DNA from: Bryobacterales bacterium
GTDB taxonomy: Bacteria > Acidobacteriota > Terriglobia > Bryobacterales > Bryobacteraceae
NCBI GenBank assembly: GCA_020847045.1
Contig: JADLCT010000052.1
Location: 1 to 64,000 of the forward strand
Length of the DNA stretch: 64,000 nt
Direction of reading: 5' to 3'
The notes beneath the pieces are model-generated. The model had not been told where the DNA came from and ran no database searches. It was given only the letters and a program-made list of their open reading frames with translations. The position numbers and the translations under genes were made by a program. Shown here in pieces: positions 54,933 to 63,423 of this stretch (position 1 is its first letter; every line of letters begins with the position of its first letter).

Positions 54933-55376
54933 ATGCGACGATTCGCCACCTGCGCTCTTTCCGCGCTTTTACTAATCTCCTGCTCGAAAAACATCGAGAA
55001 CAAGGAAGCTGTCCGCCAGGGGGTGGTGAATCACCTGTCGGCGCGGAAGAACCTCGATCTGGATCTGTCATCCATGCAACTGGAAGTCACCTCGGTGATT
55101 TTTCGCGACAACGAGGCCGAGGCGACCGTGAGCTTCGTGCCCAAGGGCGCCGCGCCTTCGCAGGGCATGTCGATGAAGTACACACTGGTGCGCGAAGGTG
55201 ACTCCTGGAAGGTGAAGCAGAAGGCGGAGGCAACGAATAGCCCCCATTCGGGCGGAGCGGTGTCCAACCCGCACGAAGGAGGTATGGGCACCCTCCCGCC
55301 GCCAGCGGGCGGGGGGGGCGCCGAACTTCCTCCTGGACATCCGCCGATGCCCTCCACGGGAGGCGCGAAGAAGTGA
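54933..55376 (+). CDS. putative lipoprotein of unknown function
   Basis: This 147-residue protein has a lipoprotein signal (lipobox LLISC, Cys at 17). A small alpha/beta domain follows (about 25-95) with strands such as LEVTSVIFRDNEAEATVSFVP and YTLVREGDSWKVKQK, recalling DUF4878/SnoaL-type lipoproteins, though I cannot assign it firmly. The last 50 residues are low-complexity Gly/Pro-rich. Its stop overlaps the next gene's GTG as GTGA, so it is coupled to the geranylgeranyl-reductase-like flavoprotein. Confidence 0.8.
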   Translation: MRRFATCALSALLLISCSKNIENKEAVRQGVVNHLSARKNLDLDLSSMQLEVTSVIFRDNEAEATVSFVPKGAAPSQGMSMKYTLVREGDSWKVKQKAEATNSPHSGGAVSNPHEGGMGTLPPPAGGGGAELPPGHPPMPSTGGAKK

Positions 55377-56542
55377 AGCCGGTTGCCATCCTTGGCGGGG
55401 GCCCTGCCGGGGCGACCTGTGCCGAAAGGCTGGCCGCGGCCGGTATGAAGACGATTCTCCTGGACGAGAAGCTCGCCTGGGAGAAGCCCTGCGGAGGAGG
55501 CATCACGCACAAGGCGTATCAAAAGTACCCGCATCTGATCGAGAACGACACGCCGAAGCAGTTCATCACGAACACGGTTCTGAAGGCCCCCAAGGCGGGC
55601 GACGCCAACCTGAACATGGGCCAGCCGCTGCTGATCTATTCACGCGTCGATCTGAACGCCATGCTGCTGCGGCGCGCCGAGCGGGCGGGCGCGCAATTGG
55701 AAAAGACGCGCGTGCAGGACATTGAACGCGCCGGTGAGGGCTGGCGCATCCGCACGCAGTCCGGTTCGCTCGAAGCGTCATATTGCGTGGTGGCCACCGG
55801 GGCCCGGAACCCTCTGCGCCAGGTGGGCACGAAGTTCGCCGCCGCCGACTCCATGTGCGCGCTGGGCTACTACGTGCCGGGCCAGCACGACCGTATCGAC
55901 ATTCAATTTCTGCCGCAATTGGAGGGCTACATCTGGGTGTTCCCACGCTGCGGACATCTCTCCGTCGGCATCTGTGGCAAGGGCGCGGCCACGTCCGTGC
56001 TCCGCAAGTGGCTCGAAGAGTGGATGACGCGGAACGGCTACTCCTGGAAGGGACAGCGCTTCTATGCGCACGTGATTCCCTCGCTCCGCTCCCAATCGCT
56101 GCTGGACAACCGCGTCTCCGGCGATGGATGGCTGGCCGTAGGCGACGCCGCCGGGCTGGTGGATCCGATCACGGGCGAGGGGATCTATTACGCCATCCGC
56201 TCAGGCGACCTCGCCAGCCGGATCGTGCTGGACGAGGCGCACGCGCCAGCGGCCAAACCGGAGGCCTACCGGAAGTTGCTGCGCGCCGACTTCATGGACG
56301 ATCTCTATATCGCCAGTCTGCTCAGCCACCGTTTTTACACCGGCAAATTTTTCTTCGGCCAGGTGACCGACCGCATGGTCCAGTTCGTGCGGCGTAGCGA
56401 AACCTTCCGCCATCTGGTGAGCGATCTCTTCAGCGGTGCGCAACCCTATACCGGATTGCGCGAGCGCGTGTGGAACAACTTCCGCCGCAGCGGCTGGGAC
56501 CGTGTTTTCCCGCAGGAACGGATCGTACCGCAGGAGCCATAG
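55373..56542 (+). CDS. geranylgeranyl reductase family FAD-dependent oxidoreductase
   Basis: This 389-residue flavoprotein has an N-terminal FAD fold ([21 protein letters not shown]), the PCGGGI motif characteristic of the geranylgeranyl reductase/digeranylgeranylglycerophospholipid reductase family, the [10 protein letters not shown] strand and the second FAD motif [22 protein letters not shown]. Members saturate isoprenoid chains. Here the substrate could be a quinone side chain or membrane isoprenoid; no isoprenoid genes are nearby. The start is GTG, overlapping the lipoprotein stop. hemL follows after 23 nt. Confidence 0.9.
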   Translation: MKPVAILGGGPAGATCAERLAAAGMKTILLDEKLAWEKPCGGGITHKAYQKYPHLIENDTPKQFITNTVLKAPKAGDANLNMGQPLLIYSRVDLNAMLLRRAERAGAQLEKTRVQDIERAGEGWRIRTQSGSLEASYCVVATGARNPLRQVGTKFAAADSMCALGYYVPGQHDRIDIQFLPQLEGYIWVFPRCGHLSVGICGKGAATSVLRKWLEEWMTRNGYSWKGQRFYAHVIPSLRSQSLLDNRVSGDGWLAVGDAAGLVDPITGEGIYYAIRSGDLASRIVLDEAHAPAAKPEAYRKLLRADFMDDLYIASLLSHRFYTGKFFFGQVTDRMVQFVRRSETFRHLVSDLFSGAQPYTGLRERVWNNFRRSGWDRVFPQERIVPQEP

Positions 56543-56565
56543 GCGCCGCGGTTCACACACAATTC

Positions 56566-57837
56566 ATGAACACCGTCAACTCCGAGCGGCTTCTCGAACG
56601 CGCGCGCAAGTCCATTCCGGGCGGCGTGAACTCGCCCGTCCGCGCCTTCCGCGGCGTGGGGGGCTCGCCGCGTTTCATCGAACGGGGCGAGGGCTCGCGT
56701 ATCTTCGACGCCGACGGCAACTCCTACATCGACTATGTCTGTTCGTGGGGTCCGCTGCTGTTGGGCCACCGTCCGAAGGCGGTCATCGACGCGCTGGCCG
56801 CGGTGCTCGCCACGGGCACCAGCTTTGGCGCGCCGACCGAGCGCGAGATCGATCTGGCCGAACTGATCCGCGAGTTGATGCCCTCCATGGAAATGGTGCG
56901 GCTGGTGAACTCGGGCACTGAAGCCACGATGAGCGCCTTGCGCCTGGCGCGCGGCTTCACCGGCCGTGACTTGTGCGTGAAGTTCGAAGGCTGCTATCAC
57001 GGCCATGTGGATTCGCTGCTGGTGAAGGCCGGCTCGGGCGTGGCCACGCTGGGTCTGCCCGACGCGGCCGGCGTGCCGCAAGCCTTCGCCGCCACCACCA
57101 TCGCGCTGCCGTTCAACTCCATCGCCGCCGTGGAAGCCACCTTCGCCGCGCATGGTGGCCGCATTGCCAGCGCCATCGTGGAACCTGTGGCCGGCAACAT
57201 GGGGTGCGTGCCTCCCGTGCCGGGGTTCCTGGAGGCTCTGCGCAGCTTGTGCACGAAGCACGGCGCACTGCTGATTTTCGACGAGGTGATGACCGGCTTC
57301 CGTGTGGCGCGCGGCGGCGCTCAGGCGCTGTTCGGCATCACGCCCGACCTCACCACCATCGGCAAGGTGATTGGCGGCGGTCTACCTATGGCCGCCTACG
57401 GCGGGCGCCGTGACATCATGGAGAAAATTGCGCCCGTGGGGCCCGTCTATCAGGCGGGTACGCTGAGCGGGAACCCGTTGGCCGTGGCCGCCGGAATCGC
57501 CATGCTCAGCCACCTGCGCGAACATCCCGAGGTGTATGACGTGCTGGAATCGCGCGCCGCGCAACTGTGCGCACGGCCGTTGGAGGGCATTACGGTGAAC
57601 CGCACCGGCGCCATGTTCACCTTCTTCTTTACGGATCAGCCCGTGACGGACTATGAGAGCGCCAAGCGCAGCGACACGCAACGCTTCGCGCGCTTCTTCC
57701 ATCACATGCTGGAGGGTGGCGTCTATCTCGCGCCTTCGCAGTTCGAGGCCGGCTTCGTTTCCACGGCCCACAGCGAGGCCGACATCAGGCAAACGGTGGA
57801 TCTGGCGGCGGAGTTCTTCGCGCGCGAACGGCGGTAA
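56566..57837 (+). CDS. hemL: glutamate-1-semialdehyde 2,1-aminomutase
   Basis: This 423-residue PLP enzyme makes 5-aminolevulinate for heme. It has the start [18 protein letters not shown], the [20 protein letters not shown] phosphate region, [36 protein letters not shown] and the PLP-Lys in [17 protein letters not shown]. The ATG at 56566 matches the family start. The 3' end overlaps a convergent gene by 53 nt. Confidence 0.97.
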   Translation: MNTVNSERLLERARKSIPGGVNSPVRAFRGVGGSPRFIERGEGSRIFDADGNSYIDYVCSWGPLLLGHRPKAVIDALAAVLATGTSFGAPTEREIDLAELIRELMPSMEMVRLVNSGTEATMSALRLARGFTGRDLCVKFEGCYHGHVDSLLVKAGSGVATLGLPDAAGVPQAFAATTIALPFNSIAAVEATFAAHGGRIASAIVEPVAGNMGCVPPVPGFLEALRSLCTKHGALLIFDEVMTGFRVARGGAQALFGITPDLTTIGKVIGGGLPMAAYGGRRDIMEKIAPVGPVYQAGTLSGNPLAVAAGIAMLSHLREHPEVYDVLESRAAQLCARPLEGITVNRTGAMFTFFFTDQPVTDYESAKRSDTQRFARFFHHMLEGGVYLAPSQFEAGFVSTAHSEADIRQTVDLAAEFFARERR

Positions 57838-58324
57838 GCAGCGGCCAGCCGCAAGCGGCGCACACCAGCAGAAGGCCGCCCAGGCTCCAGAACACCACGC
57901 GGTGGCGGTCCGCTTCCGGCAGTTCGCGCGGCGTGAAGCTGAGGCGGTTGTCGAAAACCACGTCCACTTTCACCTTCACCACCGCCGGCCCGCGTCCCTC
58001 CAGGCGGTTGTCGAACAGCACCTGGTAGTGCCCCGGCCGCGTCACGGCGTAGCGGAAATGGCCACGGGGGGAGAAGGGCGACGAGGCCAGTACGCGATGG
58101 CTACGGCCCTGGCTGAAGCGCTCCACGTCGGCGCTTGTCATCAACACCACGCGCACGGCGGAACGCCCGCGCTTGGATTCATGGGAAACCTCGATGGTGG
58201 CCGGCCGCTGGTTCAGGTCGAGACGGATGGCGCGCCACTGCGAGCGCGGAATGCTCACCTCGCCTTCAAACAGCGTGGCGCGTTCCAGCGGCGCGGTGGC
58301 CAGCAGGAGTAAAAGCGGAATCAT
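57785..58324 (-). CDS. exported single-anchor protein of unknown function
   Basis: This 179-residue protein has a signal peptide (1-16), a beta-rich middle (about 20-130, including [20 protein letters not shown]), and one C-terminal transmembrane helix (about 141-165) with a short basic tail. The domain order (signal, beta-sandwich, C-terminal helix) recalls GOLD-like envelope proteins, but this is only a resemblance. The start at 58324 gives the signal peptide; a longer frame from 58399 lies across the divergent gene's promoter. Its last 53 nt overlap the end of hemL. Confidence 0.7.
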   Translation of the reverse strand: MIPLLLLLATAPLERATLFEGEVSIPRSQWRAIRLDLNQRPATIEVSHESKRGRSAVRVVLMTSADVERFSQGRSHRVLASSPFSPRGHFRYAVTRPGHYQVLFDNRLEGRGPAVVKVKVDVVFDNRLSFTPRELPEADRHRVVFWSLGGLLLVCAACGWPLLTAVRARRTPPPDPPFA

Positions 58325-58365
58325 CGCAGCCGGATCGGGGCCCACGCCACGGGCCTCCTCCGCAC

Positions 58366-58371
58366 TACAAT
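58366..58371 (+). promoter_or_regulatory. -10 box, leaderless start of the MauE-thioredoxin gene
   Basis: TACAAT ends 7 nt before the ATG at 58379. It overlaps the earlier in-frame ATG at 58370, which therefore cannot be on the transcript; this decides the start. Confidence 0.5.
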
Positions 58372-58378
58372 GAAATTC

Positions 58379-59302
58379 ATGGATGACAGTATTGCACATC
58401 CAGGCTTGGGCGCTTCTCCCGTTGTCCTGCCTGCCTGGAAGTCCTGGCTGTCGGCGCTGTGCGCCTTACTGCTAGCTCTCCTTTTTATTTCCTCGGGCGT
58501 GTGGAAGATCACCGATCCGCTCGGCTGGGCAGCGCGCATCGTCCAGATGCAGTTGCCCGCGCAGTTCAGCGTGGCGCTGGCGCTTGGCGTGGGCGCCGCG
58601 GAAACCTTCGCCGCCGCTCTGCTCTTCGTTCCGCGTTTCCGGCGCTGGGGCGCCCTGCTGGCGGCCCTGCTGCTGATCGTGTTCATGGTCTACGTCGCGG
58701 CCTACTATAACGTCCTGCGCGGCGAGGACTGCTCCTGCTTTCCGTGGCTGAAGCGCAGCGTCGGCCCGGGCTTTTTCATCGGCGACGGCGTCATGCTGCT
58801 CGGCTCCTACTTCGCCTGGCGCTGGGCCTCGCCCGCTCACAGCCTGAAGGCCGCCGTGATTACGCTGGGAGCGATTCTCGTGTTCACCGGCGCCAGCTAC
58901 GGCTTCGCCGTCTTCCAACAGTCCGGGCTGGCCGCGCCCGCCTCGGTGACGGTGGATGGCAAACCGTATTCTCTGGGGCAGGGGCGTATCTTCGTCTACT
59001 TCTTCGACCCCGAGTGCATGCACTGCTTCGAAGCGGCGCAACGCATGCAGGGCTACCGCTGGAAGGACGCCAAGGTGCTGGTTGTGCCCACGCGCCTGCC
59101 GGAGTTCGCCACGCAGTTTCTGAACGACACAGGGCTGAAGGCGCCCTATACGAATGACGCCGCGCCCCTGCGCGCCGTCTTCCGGTTCAACGATCCGCCC
59201 TACGCCGTGGCCCTGGAACATGGCCGCCAAAAGGCCGCCTTTGTCGCCTTCGACGATCACTCGCCCGCCGGAGACCTGCGCAAATTGGGCTGGATCGAGT
59301 AG
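58379..59302 (+). CDS. MauE/DoxX-like membrane protein fused to a thioredoxin-like domain
   Basis: This 307-residue protein has four helices at about 23-42, 64-84, 90-110 and 128-150 in a MauE-type arrangement with a CSC pair (Cys118, Cys120), then a fifth helix (about 157-180). A thioredoxin-like domain (about 185-307) carries a CMHC redox site (Cys213-Cys216), probably in the periplasm. MauE proteins support disulfide formation in methylamine dehydrogenase; this fused form probably shuttles reducing or oxidising power across the membrane, as DsbD-like systems do. The start was chosen from the -10 position. Confidence 0.85.
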   Translation: MDDSIAHPGLGASPVVLPAWKSWLSALCALLLALLFISSGVWKITDPLGWAARIVQMQLPAQFSVALALGVGAAETFAAALLFVPRFRRWGALLAALLLIVFMVYVAAYYNVLRGEDCSCFPWLKRSVGPGFFIGDGVMLLGSYFAWRWASPAHSLKAAVITLGAILVFTGASYGFAVFQQSGLAAPASVTVDGKPYSLGQGRIFVYFFDPECMHCFEAAQRMQGYRWKDAKVLVVPTRLPEFATQFLNDTGLKAPYTNDAAPLRAVFRFNDPPYAVALEHGRQKAAFVAFDDHSPAGDLRKLGWIE

Positions 59303-59308
59303 TGCCCG

Positions 59309-60211
59309 CTACGCCAGTTCCCGCACAGCGATATTGAAAGCCGAGGTGTTCACCACACCCAACCGCTGAAATTGCACCCAGACGCGGTAGCCGCGGGGGC
59401 GCGGAAAAATCACGTTGAACTGTACCTGGGGCCGCCGCGGCTCGTCCGGATAGGCGTACAAAGGGTGGTCGTGAATCACATCCACCAGATCATCGCTGGC
59501 GGCCAGCATGTGGCCCCAGGCGGCCAGATATTGTTCCAGGCCGGCAGCGGGGCGCAGCCGGAAGAACAGCTTCGTTTCGAAGCCTGCGACGGGCAGCGGC
59601 GGTTGCAGAGTGAGCTCCACTTCCAGGTTCGCCGCCTGTTGTACGAAGGGCGTGGCGGGCAGCCGGGCGGCGTCCAGAGCGGAGGCGTCCGCATCCACTG
59701 TGATCAGTGTCCGCGCCAAAAACTGCGGCGCGCCGCCGGACGGGTAGCAGTCGGCCACGGCCCGGTAGGCGCCGGGGCGGGGCAGTGTGGTCCGGAAGTG
59801 AAAACGGCCATTCGGGCGCGGTGACGGGTGCTCGTGGGCAAAGTAGCCGAGATCGCCCGTCACAAGGAACAAATGGAAGAGCTTCTCGTGGACCACTTCG
59901 AAGCGGCGCACGGGTTTACCCGTGCCCGGATCGAGGATCCCAAAGTCGAAACGGGTTTCCACGCCCGCGCGCAGCGGCCGCGGCGCATACCGGATGTCGA
60001 AGCCATAGGCGGCCGGTTCCGGTAGACGCGCGGTCAGTTTCATGCCGCAGCGCGGGCACCGCCCCGGTCCACTCTGCTTCACATCCCTGTCCATGGGACA
60101 GGTGAACTCGACGGGCCCGGCGGCGGAGGTGGCCGTGGGAGCGCCCGCCGGGCTTTGCGCCCGCAGCACTCCGGCGGCCAGGGCGGCCAGACATTGACGC
60201 CGCCCGGTCAT
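59309..60211 (-). CDS. exported protein with heavy-metal-binding domain
   Basis: This 300-residue protein has an N-terminal signal-like segment with RR (MTGRRQCLAALAAG). A heavy-metal-binding motif follows, CPMDRDVKQSGPGRCPRCGM (Cys38, Cys52, Cys55, Met57), as in HMBD of copper efflux proteins, but with Asp41 in the place of the usual His. The rest (about 70-300) is beta-rich, with HLFLVTGDLGYFAHEHPSP and a second AAWGHMLAASDDLVDVIHDHP repeat-like segment carrying His residues, suggestive of a copper-related envelope protein. It begins 2 nt after the SDR stop on the same strand. Confidence 0.8.
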   Translation of the reverse strand: MTGRRQCLAALAAGVLRAQSPAGAPTATSAAGPVEFTCPMDRDVKQSGPGRCPRCGMKLTARLPEPAAYGFDIRYAPRPLRAGVETRFDFGILDPGTGKPVRRFEVVHEKLFHLFLVTGDLGYFAHEHPSPRPNGRFHFRTTLPRPGAYRAVADCYPSGGAPQFLARTLITVDADASALDAARLPATPFVQQAANLEVELTLQPPLPVAGFETKLFFRLRPAAGLEQYLAAWGHMLAASDDLVDVIHDHPLYAYPDEPRRPQVQFNVIFPRPRGYRVWVQFQRLGVVNTSAFNIAVRELA

Positions 60212-60213
60212 CG

Positions 60214-60999
60214 TTACTTGCCGGGTTCGAAGGGCCAGATTCCCGTGGTGGTGAAGCCGCCATCCACGGCAATGCACTGTCCGGTGACGTAGTCCGAGCC
60301 GCGCGAACTGAGGAATACGGCCAGCGGCGCGATGTCCTCGGGCGTGCCCAGCCGCGGATTGGCCTGGCCCGAGCGCAGCCAGTCCCGCATGAACTGCGGC
60401 TTCCACATTTCCCGGTTCAGGTCGGTTTCAATGAAGCCGGGAGCGATGCAGTTCACCTGGATGTTGTACTTGCCCCACTCGGCGGCCAGCACGCGCGTCA
60501 ACCCCCACAGGCCGCTCTTGGTGATGGCGTAAGGCGAGAGAAACGGGAAGGCGATCAGCGAGGTGAGCGAGCCGATCATGACGATTTTGCCGCCCGCGCC
60601 CCGTTCCACCATGCGCTGGCCCAGCACCTGCGTAAGGCGCACAATCCCGTGCAGGTTCGTCTGCAGAATCAGGTTGTACTCTTCCGGCGTGTACTCCTCG
60701 AAGCGCTTGCGGATGTTGGTGCCGGCCACGTTGATCAGGATGTCGGGCGTGGGCATGTCCTTGCAGGCCTCATCCACTTTGCCGTTGGCGGATACGTCGA
60801 GCACGCGAGCCTCGGCTGAGTGTCCGCCGGCGAGAAGCGCGTCCACCTCCTGCTTCAACTTGCCGGCCGAGCGCGCGGCCAGAATCGTGTGCGCGCCCGC
60901 GGAGGCAATCTCCTTGGCGATCGCCAGACCGATTCCGCGGCTGGCGCCGGCGATAAGGGCGGTCTTCCCTTCCAGAGAGAACGGGCTTGTGTTGGACAT
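60214..60999 (-). CDS. short-chain dehydrogenase/reductase
   Basis: This 261-residue classical SDR has the cofactor motif GASRGIG (18-24), the NVAG strand (as INVAGTN), the catalytic Ser in IGSLTS and YxxxK in PYAITKSG. AEWGKYNIQVNCIAPGFIETDL and the C-terminal GSDYVTGQCIAVDGGFTTTG are typical of 2-deoxy-gluconate 3-dehydrogenase-type SDRs. The start at 60999 follows a TACACT box 9 nt upstream. It is co-transcribed with the heavy-metal-binding-domain gene, although a functional link is not obvious. Confidence 0.93.
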   Translation of the reverse strand: MSNTSPFSLEGKTALIAGASRGIGLAIAKEIASAGAHTILAARSAGKLKQEVDALLAGGHSAEARVLDVSANGKVDEACKDMPTPDILINVAGTNIRKRFEEYTPEEYNLILQTNLHGIVRLTQVLGQRMVERGAGGKIVMIGSLTSLIAFPFLSPYAITKSGLWGLTRVLAAEWGKYNIQVNCIAPGFIETDLNREMWKPQFMRDWLRSGQANPRLGTPEDIAPLAVFLSSRGSDYVTGQCIAVDGGFTTTGIWPFEPGK

Positions 61000-61008
61000 G
61001 AAACCGCT

Positions 61009-61014
61009 AGTGTA
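61009..61014 (-). promoter_or_regulatory. -10 box, near-leaderless start of the SDR
   Basis: Minus-strand TACACT ends 9 nt before the ATG at 60999, predicting a 2-3 nt leader. Confidence 0.5.
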
Positions 61015-61079
61015 CATCGGGCCAGGCGCTTGCCGTCGCAAAGCAACGGGCTTCCTCACGAACGCTCCAGGCGCTCTGC

Positions 61080-61085
61080 TACGAT
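61080..61085 (+). promoter_or_regulatory. -10 box for the tartrate/isopropylmalate-type dehydrogenase
   Basis: TACGAT ends 11 nt before the ATG at 61097, predicting a leader of about 5 nt. It faces away from the SDR promoter 66 nt upstream. Confidence 0.4.
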
Positions 61086-61096
61086 GGCCATGGTCC

Positions 61097-62158
61097 ATGC
61101 GGAACTTCAGCATCGCGGTGATTCCCGGCGACGGCATCGGCCAGGAGGTGATCCCTCCGGCGCTGGATGTGTTGCGCGCGGCCGGGGCGCGCTTCGATCT
61201 CCATTTTGACTTCGCGCCTTTCGACTGGGGCGCCGAGTACTACTTCCAACACGGGGCCATGATGCCGCCGAACGCGCTGGAGCAGCTCGCCGCGCACGAC
61301 GCCATCCTGCTGGGAGCGGTGGGCCACGTCGACGTGCCGGATAACATTACGCTGAATGGCCTGCTGCTGCCCATCCGCCGCGGCTTCGACCAGTATGCGA
61401 ACGTGCGTCCGGCGGTGCTGTGGGAGGGCGTGGATTCGCCACTGCGGGACCAGACCGCGGGCGCGATCGACATGGTGGTGGTGCGCGAGAACACCGAGGG
61501 CGAGTACGCGCAGATCGGCGGTTTCTTGTATCATCACCAGCCCGAAGAGGTGGCCGTGCAGACCTCGGTGTTTACCCGCCGCGGCTGCGAGCGCGTCATC
61601 CGTCATGCCTTTGAACTGGCGCGCAAACGCAATGGAAAAAAACGCGTCGCCTCGATCACGAAATCCAACGCGCAGGGCTACAGCATGGTGCTCTGGGACC
61701 GCGCCTTCCAGCAGGTGGCCTCCGAGTATCCCGATATCGCCACCGAGTCGCTCCTGGTGGACGCCGCGGCGATGAACTTTGTGCGCCGTCCACAGACGTT
61801 CGACGTGGTGGTGGCATCAAACCTGTTCGGTGACATCTTGAGCGATCTGTCGGCGATGGTCACCGGAAGCATCGGGCTGGCGGCGAGCGCCAACCTGGAC
61901 CCGTCGCGCCGCTTCCCTTCGATGTTCGAGCCCGTGCACGGCACGGCGCCCGACATCGTTGGCAAGGGCATCGCCAACCCGATGGCGGCAATCTTTTCGG
62001 CATCGATGATGCTCGATCATCTGGGCGCCACGGCAGCCGCCGCGGCCGTGCTGGACGCCGTCGGCAAGGTGCTCGGCGGCCGGCGTGAGCGCACGCCGGA
62101 TCTGGGCGGCCTGGCCACAACGGCCAGCGTCACGCAGGCGGTTCTCGCCGCGCTGTAA
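61097..62158 (+). CDS. tartrate dehydrogenase / isopropylmalate dehydrogenase family
   Basis: This 353-residue beta-decarboxylating dehydrogenase has VIPGDGIGQEV, VRENTEGEYAQIGG, the Arg/Tyr/Lys substrate residues (RKRNGKKRVASITKSNAQGYSMVLW), the metal Asp pair in NLFGDILSDLSAM and EPVHGTAPDIVGKGIANPMAAI. The spacing and the YHHQPEEVAVQ segment favour tartrate/D-malate dehydrogenase (TtuC/DmlA) over LeuB, and no leu genes are adjacent. It should oxidise a 2-hydroxyacid with NAD+ and metal. Confidence 0.92.
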   Translation: MRNFSIAVIPGDGIGQEVIPPALDVLRAAGARFDLHFDFAPFDWGAEYYFQHGAMMPPNALEQLAAHDAILLGAVGHVDVPDNITLNGLLLPIRRGFDQYANVRPAVLWEGVDSPLRDQTAGAIDMVVVRENTEGEYAQIGGFLYHHQPEEVAVQTSVFTRRGCERVIRHAFELARKRNGKKRVASITKSNAQGYSMVLWDRAFQQVASEYPDIATESLLVDAAAMNFVRRPQTFDVVVASNLFGDILSDLSAMVTGSIGLAASANLDPSRRFPSMFEPVHGTAPDIVGKGIANPMAAIFSASMMLDHLGATAAAAAVLDAVGKVLGGRRERTPDLGGLATTASVTQAVLAAL

Positions 62159-62208
62159 GCGGCCGCTCCCGTGCACGGCGCCCCATGCGCCCATTGTTCA
62201 CATTTTCC

Positions 62209-62235
62209 TCAAGCGCCCCCGGTCCGCGCCGATGA
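62209..62235 (+). promoter_or_regulatory. sigma-28-like (FliA) promoter of cheY-cheX
   Basis: TCAAGCGC (62209-62216), an 11-nt spacer and GCCGATGA (62228-62235) match the sigma-28 layout TAAAGTTT-N11-GCCGATAA: 7 of 8 in the -10 element and a partial -35. Transcription would start about 62242, leaving a leader of about 30 nt with a GAGGGAGG site before cheY. Confidence 0.6.
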
Positions 62236-62272
62236 GAGCACAGAAGAAGTACTCATCGACGAGGGAGGCCAC

Positions 62273-62644
62273 ATGGCGGTAGACATTTTGATCGTGGACG
62301 ATTCAGCGGCCATTCGGAAAATCCTGCAGCGGGTTCTGTTGCAGGCCGAGGTGCCCTTGGGCAAGGTGCACGAGGCGGGCGACGGGGTGGAGGCGCTGGC
62401 GAAGCTGAGCGAGGAGAAGGTCGGCCTGATTCTGTCCGATATCAACATGCCGAACATGGATGGCTTGGAGTTGCTGGGCAAGCTCAAGTCCACGGACACG
62501 TTGAAGGATGTGCCGGTGGTGATGATCACCACCGAGGGCGGGCAGGCCAAGGTGCTGGAGGCGGTGAACCTCGGCGCGGCGGGCTATGTGCGCAAGCCGT
62601 TCACGGCCGAGCAGATCAAAGAAAAGCTGGTGGGCATTATCTAA
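62273..62644 (+). CDS. cheY: chemotaxis response regulator CheY
   Basis: This 123-residue stand-alone receiver has Asp9-Asp10, phospho-acceptor Asp56 (LILSDINMPNMDG), Thr86 (VVMITTEGG) and Lys108 (GYVRKPF), all in CheY-like context. It would bind the motor switch (FliM) when phosphorylated. GAGGGAGG sits 6 nt before the ATG. cheX lies 82 nt downstream, and the flagellar operon is elsewhere in the window. A role outside chemotaxis is possible since no cheA is visible. Confidence 0.88.
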   Translation: MAVDILIVDDSAAIRKILQRVLLQAEVPLGKVHEAGDGVEALAKLSEEKVGLILSDINMPNMDGLELLGKLKSTDTLKDVPVVMITTEGGQAKVLEAVNLGAAGYVRKPFTAEQIKEKLVGII

Positions 62645-62726
62645 CTCCGGACGTGCGCCGGAGGCGCGCGTGGCGCGCCCGCGTCCGGCCGCCATGTCAC
62701 GGCGATTGGCAGAAGGGACATATGGA

Positions 62727-63260
62727 ATGAGATTCTCGATTGCACAAGACGACCTGGTGGAGCGCATCACGCTGGCCACCAAGGAGGTCTTCAGCATGAT
62801 GTTGGGGGGCGAGGCTGTGCCGGGCCCGCCGCGCACCGAGGATGGCGGCGTGGGGCCGACCGAGGGCGTGGTGGCGCTGGTGGGTCTTACCGGCCCGCTG
62901 GTGGGCACGGGCAGCGTTTGCTGCTCGCCCGAGTTGGCCTGCCGCCTGGCGGGACAAATGTTGATGACCGAGTATCACGCGGTGGACAACGATGTTCTTG
63001 ATGCCGTGGGCGAGGTGGCCAACATGATTATCGGCAACCTGAAGACGACCATCGAAGATCAGTTCGGAGCCATGTGGCTGAGCGTGCCCACCGTGGTGTA
63101 TGGCCGCAACTTCACCACGCGCAGCATGGGCCGCCACAACTGGACCGTGGTTCCTTTCACCTGCGACGGCATGGAGATGCAGGTGCAAATGTTCCTTACC
63201 GAGGCCAACGACCTGACCAAGCTCATGCGCCCCGGGCTCACCGTGCTCCAGAAGGGCTGA
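62727..63260 (+). CDS. cheX: CheX-type chemotaxis phosphatase
   Basis: This 177-residue CheC/FliY/CheX-family protein has one phosphatase signature E-x2-N (Glu96, Asn99) in LDAVGEVANMIIGNLKTTI, as in CheX, rather than the two signatures of CheC. It should dephosphorylate CheY-P; the adjacent cheY supports this. The start at 62727 has AAGGGA upstream. The first 40 residues contain a Gly/Pro-rich loop. The 3' flank is a 163-nt gap with a palindrome before the next gene. Confidence 0.88.
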   Translation: MRFSIAQDDLVERITLATKEVFSMMLGGEAVPGPPRTEDGGVGPTEGVVALVGLTGPLVGTGSVCCSPELACRLAGQMLMTEYHAVDNDVLDAVGEVANMIIGNLKTTIEDQFGAMWLSVPTVVYGRNFTTRSMGRHNWTVVPFTCDGMEMQVQMFLTEANDLTKLMRPGLTVLQKG

Positions 63261-63372
63261 GACCGAAGGTTTTACCGTGGCGGGAGCCCGTGCTCCCGCA
63301 CCTCTGCCGGTTTGGGTAAATATTCTTCCATCTGGAGCGACACCTGACACGGATTTGAAGCGTCTTCATAAA

Positions 63373-63399
63373 CGAGAACCGTTCTCGCCGCAGTAGAAT
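63373..63399 (+). promoter_or_regulatory. palindromic operator and -10 box upstream of the HlyD-type gene
   Basis: CGAGAAC-C-GTTCTCG (63373-63387) is a perfect 7-1-7 inverted repeat placed over the expected -35 of a TAGAAT -10 (63394-63399). It is a likely repressor-binding site controlling the downstream efflux-type gene; the regulator is not in the window. Confidence 0.45.
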
Positions 63400-63423
63400 T
63401 CCAGGCGTGTCCGTCGTGCGCTC

